This document shows positions 9,323 through 18,400 of a stretch of DNA of 64,000 nt, one piece after another. Position 1 is the stretch's first letter, and each line of letters begins with the position of its first letter. The stretch is from assembly GCF_023111095.1 (NCBI RefSeq), contig NZ_JALGYW010000001.1, positions 278,973 through 342,972 on the forward strand. The letters run 5' to 3'. Both the position numbers and the translations under genes were made by a program. The notes beneath the pieces were generated by a model. The model searched no databases. It was not told where the DNA came from and worked only from the letters and a program-made list of their open reading frames with translations. The DNA is from Maribellus sp. YY47. GTDB taxonomy: Bacteria > Bacteroidota > Bacteroidia > Bacteroidales > Prolixibacteraceae.

Positions 9323-9994
9323 TTATTCTTCAATTTTGAGTTTTAGAAACTCCATTAATTCGCTTGTTGTTGCTATAAAATCAGAACAACCTGCTTCTTT
9401 CATCGGTTCAAGCTTGCCATATCCCCAGGTAACGCCCAATGTTTGCATCCCGGCAGCTTTACCTGTTTTTATATCGACATAAGAATCGCCAACAAACAAA
9501 ACTTCCTGATTTTCGACCTCAAAATTTTTTGCAATCAGCTTGGCTGCAAACGGATCCGGTTTTTTCGGAATATGATCTTGTTGACCGAATACCTGATCAG
9601 GAAGAAAATCTTTCATGTAATTTTCTACGATCGGCACAGTTTGGCTGTGTGGTTTATTCGTATTTACCGCAAAGGGGATTTTATGTTGTTTCAGGAAGGC
9701 AAGTACTTCATCGATTCCATCGTACAAATGGCTTTTAATCATCAAATGCGCGAGGTAATAATCTTTGTATTCCTGAATGAAATATTCCAGTTTTTCTGGA
9801 TCACTTTTTATGTGATCGGGAAGCGCCCGCTCCACCAGTTTGGCAGCCCCGTTTCCAATCCACGAAACATACGATTCCGTGTCATGTGTTGGCAGATTGT
9901 TCTGCTCCAATACATGATTACAGGCATCTGCAATATCCACAATTGAATGGAGCAGCGTGCCGTCTAAATCGAATATGATCGCTTTTACGGGCAT
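9323..9994 (-). CDS. HAD-superfamily phosphatase, phosphoglycolate phosphatase-like
   Basis: A 223-residue soluble protein with all HAD motifs: nucleophile FDLDGTLLHS at the N-terminus, motif II in FAVNTNKPHS, a lysine in KKPDPFAAK, and motif IV VGDSYVDIKTG. The helical cap fits subfamily IA (Gph/PGMB type). It is 2 bp from the aldolase/SDR gene and 14 bp from the dehydrogenase gene, so it is co-transcribed with both. A role in dephosphorylating a small sugar phosphate or phosphoglycolate made by the pathway is likely but inferred. Confidence 0.88.
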   Translation of the reverse strand: MPVKAIIFDLDGTLLHSIVDIADACNHVLEQNNLPTHDTESYVSWIGNGAAKLVERALPDHIKSDPEKLEYFIQEYKDYYLAHLMIKSHLYDGIDEVLAFLKQHKIPFAVNTNKPHSQTVPIVENYMKDFLPDQVFGQQDHIPKKPDPFAAKLIAKNFEVENQEVLFVGDSYVDIKTGKAAGMQTLGVTWGYGKLEPMKEAGCSDFIATTSELMEFLKLKIEE

Positions 9995-9996
9995 TA

Positions 9997-11961
9997 CTAA
10001 TTCAGCATAATTTGTCCGCCACTAACCGGAATGGCCTGTCCTGTTTCGTTTTCCTGATCGATGGCATAAAAAACTGCTTTTGCCACATCAACCGGAGAAC
10101 AGCCTTTACCAAGCGGAACCTGCGCCAGGTAAAACGCTTTTACATCGTCAACGGTTTTTGCCCCCGGAACTTTTCCGGCATTCAGGTATTGTACAAACAA
10201 TCCGTTTTCAGGATCACTCCAAAGCGGACCTTCGTAAAAGTTACCCGGGCAGATGGAATTCACTTTGATTCTATCGGGGGCCAACTCCAGGGCAAACGAC
10301 TGGGTCAAACCAATTCCTCCAAATTTTCCACCCGCGTAAGCAAAGTTTTTCTTGCTTCCGGCCAAACCCGATTTTGAGTTAATTTGAATTACATCGGCAT
10401 ACAACGAAGCGTTGTATTTGTTCTGAAGTTTCATAATTGGTGTTGCCGCCTTCGTGCAATAGAAATAGGCGTTATAATTGATTTTTGTAACCAGGTCGAA
10501 ATTCTCCGGTGTCATTTCTTCCAAACCTCCGGCGCGTAAAATACCGGCATTGCTTACAAATACATCCAGCCCTCCAAATTCGCAAACGGTTTGGTGCATC
10601 AGGTTCTTTAGCGATTCCTGATCAGCAACGTTGGTTTGAATGAACACAGCGTGGCTGCTGTTTTTTATTTCGTTGAACGATTCAACTGTAGCTTTACCAA
10701 CCGTTTCGTTGAGGTCGGCCACTACGATGTTCGAACCGTTTTCTTTCATTACCCGGGCAATGCCTTCGCCAAATCCCTGAGCTGCACCGGTAACAATCGA
10801 AATTTTGTTTTCAACGCGTCCGGCAGCAGCTCCTGCCGAAACTTTACGGCGGTAGTTTTCAACTTCCCAGGTGTCGATAAAGTTGATTTGCTCTGGCGTC
10901 ATAAAATGCTGACCGCCGAACGATTCCGACAGCCATGAAATCTTCATGGCATCTTCGAAAACCTCTTTTATGATATTCGACTGTGCTGCGTTGTCGCCAA
11001 TCGAAAGCATTCCGATGCCCTTAATAAACACAACCTTTGGAGCAAATCCATAATCAGCAATAAAAGCTTCATATTTTGTTTTGAAGGCTGCGATTGTTGC
11101 TTCAGGAGAGGCAACTTCATCGATATAAATGTATTTCGATTTGCAATAAACAATCAGATCGGGAGTGAATGGATAATTCACTTTCTCGAAAGCTGCGGCA
11201 CTTGCGTTGAATTTCTCTACTAGTACAGAGTTCGTCACTTTGATCGTTTTCAAACCTTGCTGCGAAACAATGGCGCGAATGGCCGGTACAACCTGCGTTA
11301 CGTGTTCTGCCACCGGAAGTACCGTTTCGTCAACCGGAGTTGAAACCGCTTTTTCGATGTTGGCAATAATCCCGTCGTAAATTTCAGTGATCTCCTGAAC
11401 GGTGTCGGCGCTTACAAAAATGCCATGGTTCTGGAGTAAAATAACTTTCGGATCGTATCCCTTTTCTGTCCTGAACGCTATGATTTTGGTTTCAACTGCT
11501 TTAAATAAAATGTAACCGGGGTCAATATAAGGAATGTAAATTGCTTCGTCGCCAAACACCGGTTTTACCAACTCTTCTGCCTTGTTGCTGCACATAATCC
11601 CGTTAACGGCGGTCGGGTGCAGGTGAACCACAAATTTGTAGTTGATGGCGTTGTGAAACGAGGTTTCCACCGACGGGCGTTTATCTTTTGTTATTGTCGC
11701 GTCCGCTAAATCATCTTTAATCTGACTTTCGCGCTTAAAAGGATCGGAGCTGTATTCATTTTCCGAAATTTTAGCCAGCTTGCTGCGGTCCATCACGGCA
11801 AAACCTTCTTCGCCTATAGTCGACAAGGCAAATCCGCTGGCTTTAATCCAAAGCTGATCGTCGGTTTTAAACGAAGTGTTTCCTCCGCCTGCAATCACAT
11901 ATTCTTTTTTACTTCCGTAGCTGCGCGAAACTTCAATTAGATCTTTAATTCCCTGGTTCAT
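9997..11961 (-). CDS. Bifunctional class II aldolase / short-chain dehydrogenase (rhamnulose-1-phosphate aldolase-like fusion)
   Basis: A 654-residue two-domain enzyme. Residues 1-~380 are a class II aldolase/adducin fold with GGGNTSFK (25-32), the metal-binding HLH (113-115) and a later LLQNHG motif. Residues ~395-654 are a short-chain dehydrogenase with TGAAQGFGEG for NAD(P) binding and the catalytic YAGGK. The architecture matches the YuxG/RhaEW-type fusion, which cleaves rhamnulose-1-phosphate to dihydroxyacetone phosphate and lactaldehyde and then oxidises or reduces the lactaldehyde. A longer frame starts at 12039, but its extra residues are read from an intergenic repeat (11983-12055); MNQGIKDLIE at 11961 is the natural start. 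Rhamnose or a related deoxysugar is the best guess for substrate. Confidence 0.85.
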   Translation of the reverse strand: MNQGIKDLIEVSRSYGSKKEYVIAGGGNTSFKTDDQLWIKASGFALSTIGEEGFAVMDRSKLAKISENEYSSDPFKRESQIKDDLADATITKDKRPSVETSFHNAINYKFVVHLHPTAVNGIMCSNKAEELVKPVFGDEAIYIPYIDPGYILFKAVETKIIAFRTEKGYDPKVILLQNHGIFVSADTVQEITEIYDGIIANIEKAVSTPVDETVLPVAEHVTQVVPAIRAIVSQQGLKTIKVTNSVLVEKFNASAAAFEKVNYPFTPDLIVYCKSKYIYIDEVASPEATIAAFKTKYEAFIADYGFAPKVVFIKGIGMLSIGDNAAQSNIIKEVFEDAMKISWLSESFGGQHFMTPEQINFIDTWEVENYRRKVSAGAAAGRVENKISIVTGAAQGFGEGIARVMKENGSNIVVADLNETVGKATVESFNEIKNSSHAVFIQTNVADQESLKNLMHQTVCEFGGLDVFVSNAGILRAGGLEEMTPENFDLVTKINYNAYFYCTKAATPIMKLQNKYNASLYADVIQINSKSGLAGSKKNFAYAGGKFGGIGLTQSFALELAPDRIKVNSICPGNFYEGPLWSDPENGLFVQYLNAGKVPGAKTVDDVKAFYLAQVPLGKGCSPVDVAKAVFYAIDQENETGQAIPVSGGQIMLN

Positions 11962-11982
11962 GGTTGTTATTTCTTTGTGGTT

Positions 11983-12055
11983 CTCTGTGTCTTCTTTGTG
12001 TCCTGTGTGGTAAAAATTTGAATAAACCACCGAGATCACAGAGTCTCACACAGAG
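11983..12055. repeat. Intergenic inverted repeat, family 2 (CTCTGTGT...ACACAGAG)
   Basis: CTCTGTGT (11983-11990) and ACACAGAG (12048-12055) are perfect inverted copies, and the interior has further pairs (GTGTGG with CCAC; CTCTGTG-like words repeated). It fills the gap between the PHP and aldolase/SDR genes. A related half element (CTTGTGGCTTTATGTG read on the minus strand) occurs at about 36290-36306 upstream of ppk1. Confidence 0.55.
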
Positions 12056-12061
12056 CTTGAA

Positions 12062-13300
12062 TTACATACTTAGAAATTTTGCAATTACTGCTTTTCCTAA
12101 TTCAACAAAGGCGGCTTTTTCGTCGGTTTTGGCAATTTGTCCTTTTAAATACCCTTCTTTTCCGTTGGCGATCAAATACTGGTGAGCCGCAACAACAGCA
12201 GTGCCTTCGTAATTGATTTGCTTGAGCTCTTCATCCAAATCGATGCCACCGCCACAACTTAGTTTGATCGGATCGAGTTGCGGGGTATTGTGCTCACTTC
12301 CGAAAGTAATCACAAAGCCGTTTTGGTGAAAAAACAGTACAAAGTTCTTGAAAATTTGGAAGTTATTTCTCCCCGGAATCAACTCAATGCTAAATACATT
12401 TTTGCTCTTTAGCTCGGCCAGCAATTTTTCTTTGTCGGCTTCGTAATCGGTGAAATTAGCGTTGCCAAAATCGAGTAAAACCGGATAACATGGAATTCCA
12501 CCTGCATCAATGATCAGTTCTTTTACTTCTTCCAGCGAAAGAAAGGCTTTCGGATCTTCGGGAACAAAGGCTGCACCACCGGCCTTTAACAAATTATTGC
12601 GGATCTCGTTTTCCAGTCCTGCCACATCATCGATGGCTGATTTTACATCTTTCCCTCCAAAAATGGCGTTGAAAAGCTGAGCGCGACCCAGATCGGTTTC
12701 GGCTTTTTCAAAAACCGCAATCCGGATAGCCTGAGCAATGTGGCGTTCGCGAAACAGGTTTTTAGCCAGGCGGCTTTGCAGTTCGTCAGCATCGAATTGA
12801 AGATCGATATCGTTTTCGGCCAGGAAAGCATTTAGTTTTTCCACCATTTCGTAAGTCTGGCGGTTGCTTTCAGTTTGCAGGTTACTGATTTTTTGAAACG
12901 AAGCCTCACTCATTTTCGCGGGCTGACAAAGTCCTTTCCCGCTAAAGTAAGTCCGTCCGGGATTGCTGGGGTCGTTCACCCGTACGCCGGCTTCCTGCAG
13001 ATCTTTCTGCAGCGCCATAAACTCAATGTTGAACAGCGGGAAAATTTTATGTTTTTGAGCCATTTCCGCAAATTCGTTGTACCCATCCGTTGTATAAAAG
13101 TCGTTGATGCCCAAAACAGAAACCGCTTCTGATTTTGCCATCTCAAAAGGTTGTTCAATGTTTGAAAAGGCGCTAAACGAATGCGGAGTGTGAATGTGCC
13201 CGTTAATGTTGGGCACCACGTTTTGAGGTTGAGTTTTGTACCACTTCAGCAAGTCGTCGGGACCGGGAAAGGTGGTAAATATGCTTTTTGTTGCTATCAT
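12062..13300 (-). CDS. PHP-domain metal-dependent phosphoesterase
   Basis: A 412-residue soluble protein. The first PHP metal motif is NGHIHTPHS near residue 33, further acidic and histidine ligands follow, and GSEHNTP near residue 345 completes the probable metal site. PHP domains hydrolyse phosphate esters. An ATG at 13300 is chosen over the in-frame 13351 because the preceding residues are a TTTGCAGC-containing leader and the family-like sequence starts at MIATKSIF. It leads the minus-strand operon of aldolase/SDR, HAD phosphatase and zinc dehydrogenase, so a sugar-phosphate substrate is probable. The exact reaction is unknown. Confidence 0.8.
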   Translation of the reverse strand: MIATKSIFTTFPGPDDLLKWYKTQPQNVVPNINGHIHTPHSFSAFSNIEQPFEMAKSEAVSVLGINDFYTTDGYNEFAEMAQKHKIFPLFNIEFMALQKDLQEAGVRVNDPSNPGRTYFSGKGLCQPAKMSEASFQKISNLQTESNRQTYEMVEKLNAFLAENDIDLQFDADELQSRLAKNLFRERHIAQAIRIAVFEKAETDLGRAQLFNAIFGGKDVKSAIDDVAGLENEIRNNLLKAGGAAFVPEDPKAFLSLEEVKELIIDAGGIPCYPVLLDFGNANFTDYEADKEKLLAELKSKNVFSIELIPGRNNFQIFKNFVLFFHQNGFVITFGSEHNTPQLDPIKLSCGGGIDLDEELKQINYEGTAVVAAHQYLIANGKEGYLKGQIAKTDEKAAFVELGKAVIAKFLSM

Positions 13301-13444
13301 AAAATGCTGATCTGAATTTTGCTGCAAAGAAATACAACTGCAATAATTCATGTGTCCTTTAGTATCCTGTTTTTAAAAGAATTCCGATTCCGGAAACTTT
13401 CCACGTTGTTTTCTGTTGTTCAAGCGTAAATTAACAGAGTTTAT

Positions 13445-13822
13445 ATGAGCAGATTTATAATCATGTTGTCGGCTGTTTTACTGGCCCTGGCAGTTGTATT
13501 GGGCGCTTTTGGTGCACACGCTTTAAAAACGCATCTTTCTTCCGAAATGTTACAAACGTGGGAAACGGGGGTGAAATATCATTTTTACCATGCTCTGGGG
13601 TTGTTACTGATTGGCGTTTTGGCTTTTTTTATGCCTTCGATTTATCTGAAGTGGTCGGCCATTTTAATTTTTGCCGGTATTGTTTTGTTTTCGGGCAGTT
13701 TGTATGTTTTATCCCTGTCGGGCATTAAAATTTTAGGTGCAATTACGCCGCTTGGTGGATTAAGTTTTATTGCCGGATGGATTTTATTAATACTGGCAGC
13801 CTGGAAAAAATTCCCGGTTTAG
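13445..13822 (+). CDS. DUF423 small membrane protein
   Basis: A 125-residue protein with four hydrophobic helices and the family N-terminus ending GAFGAHAL, followed by a central VKYHFYHALGLL segment. Both are signatures of DUF423 (YgdD/YwdK). No function is established for the family. It stands alone between the divergent PHP operon and the peptidase gene. Confidence 0.88.
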   Translation: MSRFIIMLSAVLLALAVVLGAFGAHALKTHLSSEMLQTWETGVKYHFYHALGLLLIGVLAFFMPSIYLKWSAILIFAGIVLFSGSLYVLSLSGIKILGAITPLGGLSFIAGWILLILAAWKKFPV

Positions 13823-13937
13823 TTTTTTGTTAATGTTTCGTAAATGAATTGTTAGAGTTTCTAAAAGCTCCCGGCAGAAGTCGCCTGAATCTTATTTTTC
13901 ACTACTATTGCGTGAAATTGACCCGATAATTATTTTT

Positions 13938-14723
13938 ATGAAAGTATTTTTTTTGCTGTTGATCGTTTCTTTTGTTGTTGTTTTTCAGAGTAATGCACAA
14001 TATGTAAATACCGATGAACTGGTGATTGTACCCGGAAAGGAAGAACCTGTTTCTTTGGCGGAGTACGGTAAAATTCAAAAGCAGCAGAACGAACAATATC
14101 AAAGCTTTTTGGCTGGTTTTCTTGTTCCCGGTAACGGAGGGAAAGTGATCAGTGATTTTGGCCCCCGCTCAGGAAGAATGCACTATGGCACCGATATCAA
14201 AATGGAACGTGGCGATACCGTTTTTGCGGTTAACGACGGAAGTATTACGCGTGCGGGCTGGGGAAGCGGTTTCGGAAATATTATGATTATACAACACGCG
14301 AATAACATCGAAACATATTATGCTCATCTTTCCAAGTTTTTAATGAAAGAAGGAGAATATGTGAAAAAAGGTGAGGCGATTGCTCTGGCCGGTAGCACGG
14401 GGCGTGCGCGTGGCTCTCATTTGCATTTCGAGATTCGCGAAGAAGGTCGTGCCTTTGACCCGGAACTGGTGTTTGATTTTGGTCGGCAGGAAATCAGGGA
14501 AGATGCCCTTAATTTCGAAAACCTGGTAGCTTTGCACCGCACCTTAAAACCCAAAGGATATTCCAATAACGCGGCCATCCCCGAATATTACAAAGTACGG
14601 TCGGGTGATTCGCTTTGGGTGATCTCGCGTAAATTTAAAACTCCGATTAAAGATCTTTGCCGGCTGAATAACATTACCGAAAACTCGGTATTGCAGATCG
14701 GACAACCCCTGAAAATGTATTAA
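13938..14723 (+). CDS. Secreted M23 peptidase with C-terminal LysM domain
   Basis: A 261-residue protein with a signal peptide (MKVFFLLLIVSF... ending SNA-Q). The LytM/M23 domain spans about residues 65-190 with HYGTD (first zinc His and Asp) and the HLHFE motif, so the zinc site looks complete. The last 45 residues are a LysM peptidoglycan-binding module (YYKVRSGDSLWVISRKF). It is predicted to cut peptidoglycan peptide bridges in the periplasm or to activate such cutting during division and growth. TTG 13908 is rejected because ATG 13938 starts the signal peptide directly. Confidence 0.9.
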   Translation: MKVFFLLLIVSFVVVFQSNAQYVNTDELVIVPGKEEPVSLAEYGKIQKQQNEQYQSFLAGFLVPGNGGKVISDFGPRSGRMHYGTDIKMERGDTVFAVNDGSITRAGWGSGFGNIMIIQHANNIETYYAHLSKFLMKEGEYVKKGEAIALAGSTGRARGSHLHFEIREEGRAFDPELVFDFGRQEIREDALNFENLVALHRTLKPKGYSNNAAIPEYYKVRSGDSLWVISRKFKTPIKDLCRLNNITENSVLQIGQPLKMY

Positions 14724-15012
14724 AATCATCGTCGAGGTTTAGGCTGTCAATTAATGGATTTAGTTGATATTCCTGGAATAATTCTAAAATATCCCCAGCT
14801 CAGGGAAAAACCATTACTCCGGTGTTTTTTTGAAAATGTCGTTTATATTTATCATCTGAAATGGACCTTGCAGTAGTACATGAGATCTGAAAATCAGGAT
14901 GGAAGAACAGGTGCTGTTGTTGGGCTGTAATGAGCCTTTTTACCGGTTTGATGCAAAAGGGAGATAGTTGATAGTTTAATTTATAGCTTGGTGTCACTTT
15001 AAACTCCAAATT
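14724..15012. other. Intergenic stretch without a recognised element
   Basis: About 290 bp, AT-rich, separates the peptidase gene from the beta-rich secreted protein. I see no open frame with a plausible start, no strong hairpin with a T run, and no clear TAnnTTTG box; TATAGCTTG near 14984 is a poor candidate promoter. Confidence 0.4.
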
Positions 15013-15711
15013 ATGTTTGACCTCAGATATTTATTTACAGTTTCTTTCTTGTTTTTATTGGTTTTTGCAAAAGCGCAAGCTCCTGCTGATGAAAATAGTT
15101 TTGCAATTAACGGATGGACAAGTTTTTCAAAAGATGATAATCATTTTGGTGTGATAGAATTGGCGCATGAATGGAAACCAATTCCTTATCTCGGATTTGA
15201 CTTGGGAGGTGGCTTTGGATGGTTGGGCGGTAATGATCTGCAAACAACTTCAGTTGCTTCCGGAAGTAACTTGAAATTGTATTCGCGGGAAATAAATGGG
15301 AGTTTTCAATTGGCAAGGGCAAAAATCACTGCTTATTTGCCCCTTTGGCGCGATGATGATTATGTTACCCGCATCCAGGGTTTTGTTGCTGTTAAAGGTG
15401 GGCTTGTAAGCGCTATTTCTACAGTTGGGAAACTGGAGTTCTTCGAAACGAATCAGGCCGTAGAAGCATCGTCAGAAAATAAAGGGCATTTTTTTCATGG
15501 TTTTGAGTTCGGGGTATGGGGAAACTTTTCGAATCATTGGGCTATGAAATTATATCTTGGTAACAGCAATATTCCATTTGGCGATGCTGTTAAGGAGTTG
15601 AATGCCGAAGTCGGTAATTTTCCGATTCATTTTGACAGCAGTATTACAAATGCTTATGTCGGATTTAGTCTGATTTATACATACCGTCTAAGAAGAAAGA
15701 CGCAGTTGTAA
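15013..15711 (+). CDS. Secreted beta-rich protein, possible outer-membrane barrel, unknown function
   Basis: A 232-residue protein with a clear signal peptide (MFDLRYLFTVSFLFLLVFAKAQ). The mature part alternates polar and hydrophobic residues with many aromatic and glycine positions and ends in a strand-like YVGFSLIYTYRLRRK segment, consistent with a small outer-membrane beta-barrel of 8-10 strands. I do not recognise a family. It is convergent with the E1 gene, and a terminator hairpin lies between them. Confidence 0.65.
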   Translation: MFDLRYLFTVSFLFLLVFAKAQAPADENSFAINGWTSFSKDDNHFGVIELAHEWKPIPYLGFDLGGGFGWLGGNDLQTTSVASGSNLKLYSREINGSFQLARAKITAYLPLWRDDDYVTRIQGFVAVKGGLVSAISTVGKLEFFETNQAVEASSENKGHFFHGFEFGVWGNFSNHWAMKLYLGNSNIPFGDAVKELNAEVGNFPIHFDSSITNAYVGFSLIYTYRLRRKTQL

Positions 15712-15744
15712 CTATAGTTTGAACTTCTGGATAAGTCAAATAGA

Positions 15745-15772
15745 AAATCCGGTCTCCTCTGAAACCGGATTT
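15745..15772. terminator. Hairpin between convergent genes, likely bidirectional terminator
   Basis: AAATCCGGT (15745-15753) and ACCGGATTT (15764-15772) form a perfect 9-bp stem with a 10-nt loop. It lies 33 bp after the beta-rich protein gene and 61 bp after the E1 gene. T-rich sequence on the minus-strand side favours termination of the E1/E2 operon. Confidence 0.65.
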
Positions 15773-15833
15773 AATTCTAATAAAAACCAAAACTTGGATG
15801 CTTTCGACTTGCTAGAGCATCCCAACTATGAAA

Positions 15834-18302
15834 TTAAATACCTCTGGCATTCCTGTCCAATTGTTCTGCCTCGGTAAAATCATTCATACATACATGTCCT
15901 TTTAAGGGGACAATTCTTTCGTGAATGGCATCGATGATCCATTCGGGTTGCGGGAAGAAATAGTCTTCCAGTTCGTGTGCAGGAGTGATCCAGTTACGTG
16001 AACCCACCACTACCGGTGGTGCATCAAGGTAATCGAAGGCCAGCTCGGTAATGTTCGATGCCAGGTCGCGCAGGAACGATCCGCGTGCCGATGCATCGCC
16101 CGAAATAACGATCCTTCCGGTTTTCTTGATGGATTCAATCACTGGTTCGTAATTAAAAGGAACCAGCGAACGGGCGTCAATCACTTCTGCCGATACTCCG
16201 TATTTTTCTTCCAATGTTTTTGCGGCATCCAGGGCACGGTATAAAGTGGCTCCGATGGTCAGAATAGTAACATCGCTACCTTCTTTTTTGACATCAGGTT
16301 CACCCATGGCAATTTCGTAATATTCAGCCGGAACACCTTCTTTATGGAACTGCTCGCCAATATCGTACAGGCGCTGACTTTCAAAGAAAATTACCGGGTC
16401 TGTTCCCTGAAGGGCGGTGTTCATCAGACCTTTGGCATCGTAAGGAGTTACCGGGAAAACTACTTTTAATCCCGGGATGTGAGCAGCCAGTGCTGTCCAG
16501 TCCTGCGAGTGCTGAGCGCCATATTTTGATCCTACAGACACGCGGATTACCACCGGCATTTTTAGTACGTTACCACTCATGGCCTGCCATTTTGGAAGCT
16601 GGTTGAAAACTTCGTCACCGGCACGGCCCAGGAAGTCGCAGTACATGATTTCCGGAATAACGCGGCCTCCGCACATGGCATAACCAATGGCAGTTCCAAC
16701 GATAGATGCTTCCGAAATAGGTGAGTTAAACAAGCGGTGGTAAGGCAGAGCTTCGGTTAATCCGCGATACACGGCGAACGCGCCACCCCAGTCGCGGTTT
16801 TCTTCTCCGTAAGCAATTAAAGTCGGGTCTTTGTAGAAGCGGTCAACAATAGCTTCAAATATACCATCGCGTAATCCGTAGGTTTTTATTTTTGAATGAG
16901 GTTTACCGTTTTCATCAAACATAAAACGCTCTTTTTTTGCCAGTTGCTGAACGCGTGGATTTTCTTCCATAGGATGGTTCACTTCCACAGGGCGGTCTTC
17001 CATTTTATCCACCGACTGATTGCTGAACATCATTTCGCCGATCAGGTTCGGGTATTTTTTCATGTTCATATGAGGAGAAACTTCATCATCGATGGCTAGT
17101 TTCAGCGCATAAGTAATCAACTCGGTAGTTTCAGCTTTGATGGCTTCCAGTTGTTCTTCGGATGCAACGCCTGCTTTTACCAGCTCTTTCCCAAACCACA
17201 TAATCGAATCCTGGGCTTCCCATGCTTCCACTTCTTCTTTTGATCTGTACGATGAGGCATCGGAAGGCGAGTGGCCGCTGTAGCGGTAAGTCAGCACGTC
17301 GAGCAACACCGGACCGCGTTTTTCTTCCAGGATCTTTTTCTTGCGTTTGTAGGCGTCGATCACTGCCAGCGGGTTGTAACCATCCACACGCTCAGCATGC
17401 ATTTGGTCCTGGTTCAATCCGGCGCCAATTCGGGCTGCAATGTTGTATCCCATGGTTTCACCACAGGTTTGTCCGCCCATTCCGTACTGGTTGTTCATGA
17501 TGTTGATGATCAGCGGAAGCCCACCTTTCATATCGCCTTCCCACAGTTCGGTAAACTGATCCATGGTAGCAAAAGCGAGGCCTTCCCAGACGGGACCGCA
17601 AGCCATTGAAGCATCACCGATGTTAGCAACTACGATACCCGGTTTGCGGTTTACTTTTTTGTAAAGCGCCGCACCCACAGAAATGTCGCCCGAACCTCCA
17701 ACGATGGCGTTGTTGGGATAAACGCCAAAGGGCGTAAAGAATGCGTGCATCGAACCGCCGAGTCCTCTGTTGAAGCCGGTTTCGCGTGCAAAAACTTCAG
17801 CCAGCGTTCCGTAAATCAGGAATTTAATGGCCAATTCTTTGGTGGTTCCTGTATGGCCGGCTTTTACCGGGGCAGCAGTAATTCCATCAAAATGCGAGTC
17901 CATGATTTTTTCCAGTTGCTCGTCGCTGAGTTTGGAAATGGCAGAAAGGCCTTTGGCAAGAATTTCGCCATGGCTGCGGTGAGACCCGAAAATGAAATCT
18001 TCCACTCCCAGCGTGTAAGCCATACCAACTGCCGCAGCTTCCTGGCCGATGGAAAGGTGCGCAGGGCCAGGGTGGTTGTAAGGAACTTCGTTGTATTCCC
18101 CCCGTGTTTTAATCAGGTTTAGCATGGTTTCAAATTCGCGGATAACCACCATATCGTGGAAAATGCGAATCAGGTCGTCGTTCGAGAAATTTTCTTTCTC
18201 TTCTTCAACAGTTTTGTTGTACTGGTTTACCGGGATTGGTTTGAATTCAATCTGACCGGCTTTACGTACTTCATCCGGATTTATATATTGTACTTTTGGC
18301 AT
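15834..18302 (-). CDS. 2-oxoacid dehydrogenase E1, alpha and beta subunits fused
   Basis: An 822-residue fusion of E1-alpha (about 40-420) and E1-beta (about 475-822), the thiamine-diphosphate decarboxylase of a 2-oxoacid dehydrogenase complex. The alpha part has [16 protein letters not shown] and the TPP motif starting IGDAS (229) and ending MNNQYG (269-274). The beta part has ISEASIVG with the catalytic glutamate and a YGAQHSQDW histidine motif. Two stretches look inserted relative to standard E1-alpha: about 120-165, and about 13 residues inside the TPP motif ([12 protein letters not shown]). The gene is downstream of E2 in an operon divergent from a GntR regulator. Pyruvate, branched-chain or acetoin-type substrates are all possible; no E3 is encoded nearby. 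Confidence 0.88.
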   Translation of the reverse strand: MPKVQYINPDEVRKAGQIEFKPIPVNQYNKTVEEEKENFSNDDLIRIFHDMVVIREFETMLNLIKTRGEYNEVPYNHPGPAHLSIGQEAAAVGMAYTLGVEDFIFGSHRSHGEILAKGLSAISKLSDEQLEKIMDSHFDGITAAPVKAGHTGTTKELAIKFLIYGTLAEVFARETGFNRGLGGSMHAFFTPFGVYPNNAIVGGSGDISVGAALYKKVNRKPGIVVANIGDASMACGPVWEGLAFATMDQFTELWEGDMKGGLPLIINIMNNQYGMGGQTCGETMGYNIAARIGAGLNQDQMHAERVDGYNPLAVIDAYKRKKKILEEKRGPVLLDVLTYRYSGHSPSDASSYRSKEEVEAWEAQDSIMWFGKELVKAGVASEEQLEAIKAETTELITYALKLAIDDEVSPHMNMKKYPNLIGEMMFSNQSVDKMEDRPVEVNHPMEENPRVQQLAKKERFMFDENGKPHSKIKTYGLRDGIFEAIVDRFYKDPTLIAYGEENRDWGGAFAVYRGLTEALPYHRLFNSPISEASIVGTAIGYAMCGGRVIPEIMYCDFLGRAGDEVFNQLPKWQAMSGNVLKMPVVIRVSVGSKYGAQHSQDWTALAAHIPGLKVVFPVTPYDAKGLMNTALQGTDPVIFFESQRLYDIGEQFHKEGVPAEYYEIAMGEPDVKKEGSDVTILTIGATLYRALDAAKTLEEKYGVSAEVIDARSLVPFNYEPVIESIKKTGRIVISGDASARGSFLRDLASNITELAFDYLDAPPVVVGSRNWITPAHELEDYFFPQPEWIIDAIHERIVPLKGHVCMNDFTEAEQLDRNARGI

Positions 18303-18400
18303 TTTTTCTGATTTAAATGTTTTTCAAAATTCTAACAGATAGTTCGGCGTTTAAAGTTCAGTGTTCAGAGTAAAGCACTTTAAACTTTGAACCCTGAACT

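Noticed and set aside
11962-12039. N-terminal extension of the aldolase/SDR protein (26 residues)
   Set aside because: The extra residues are translated from the intergenic inverted repeat and are not homologous to the family; ATG 11961 is the natural start.
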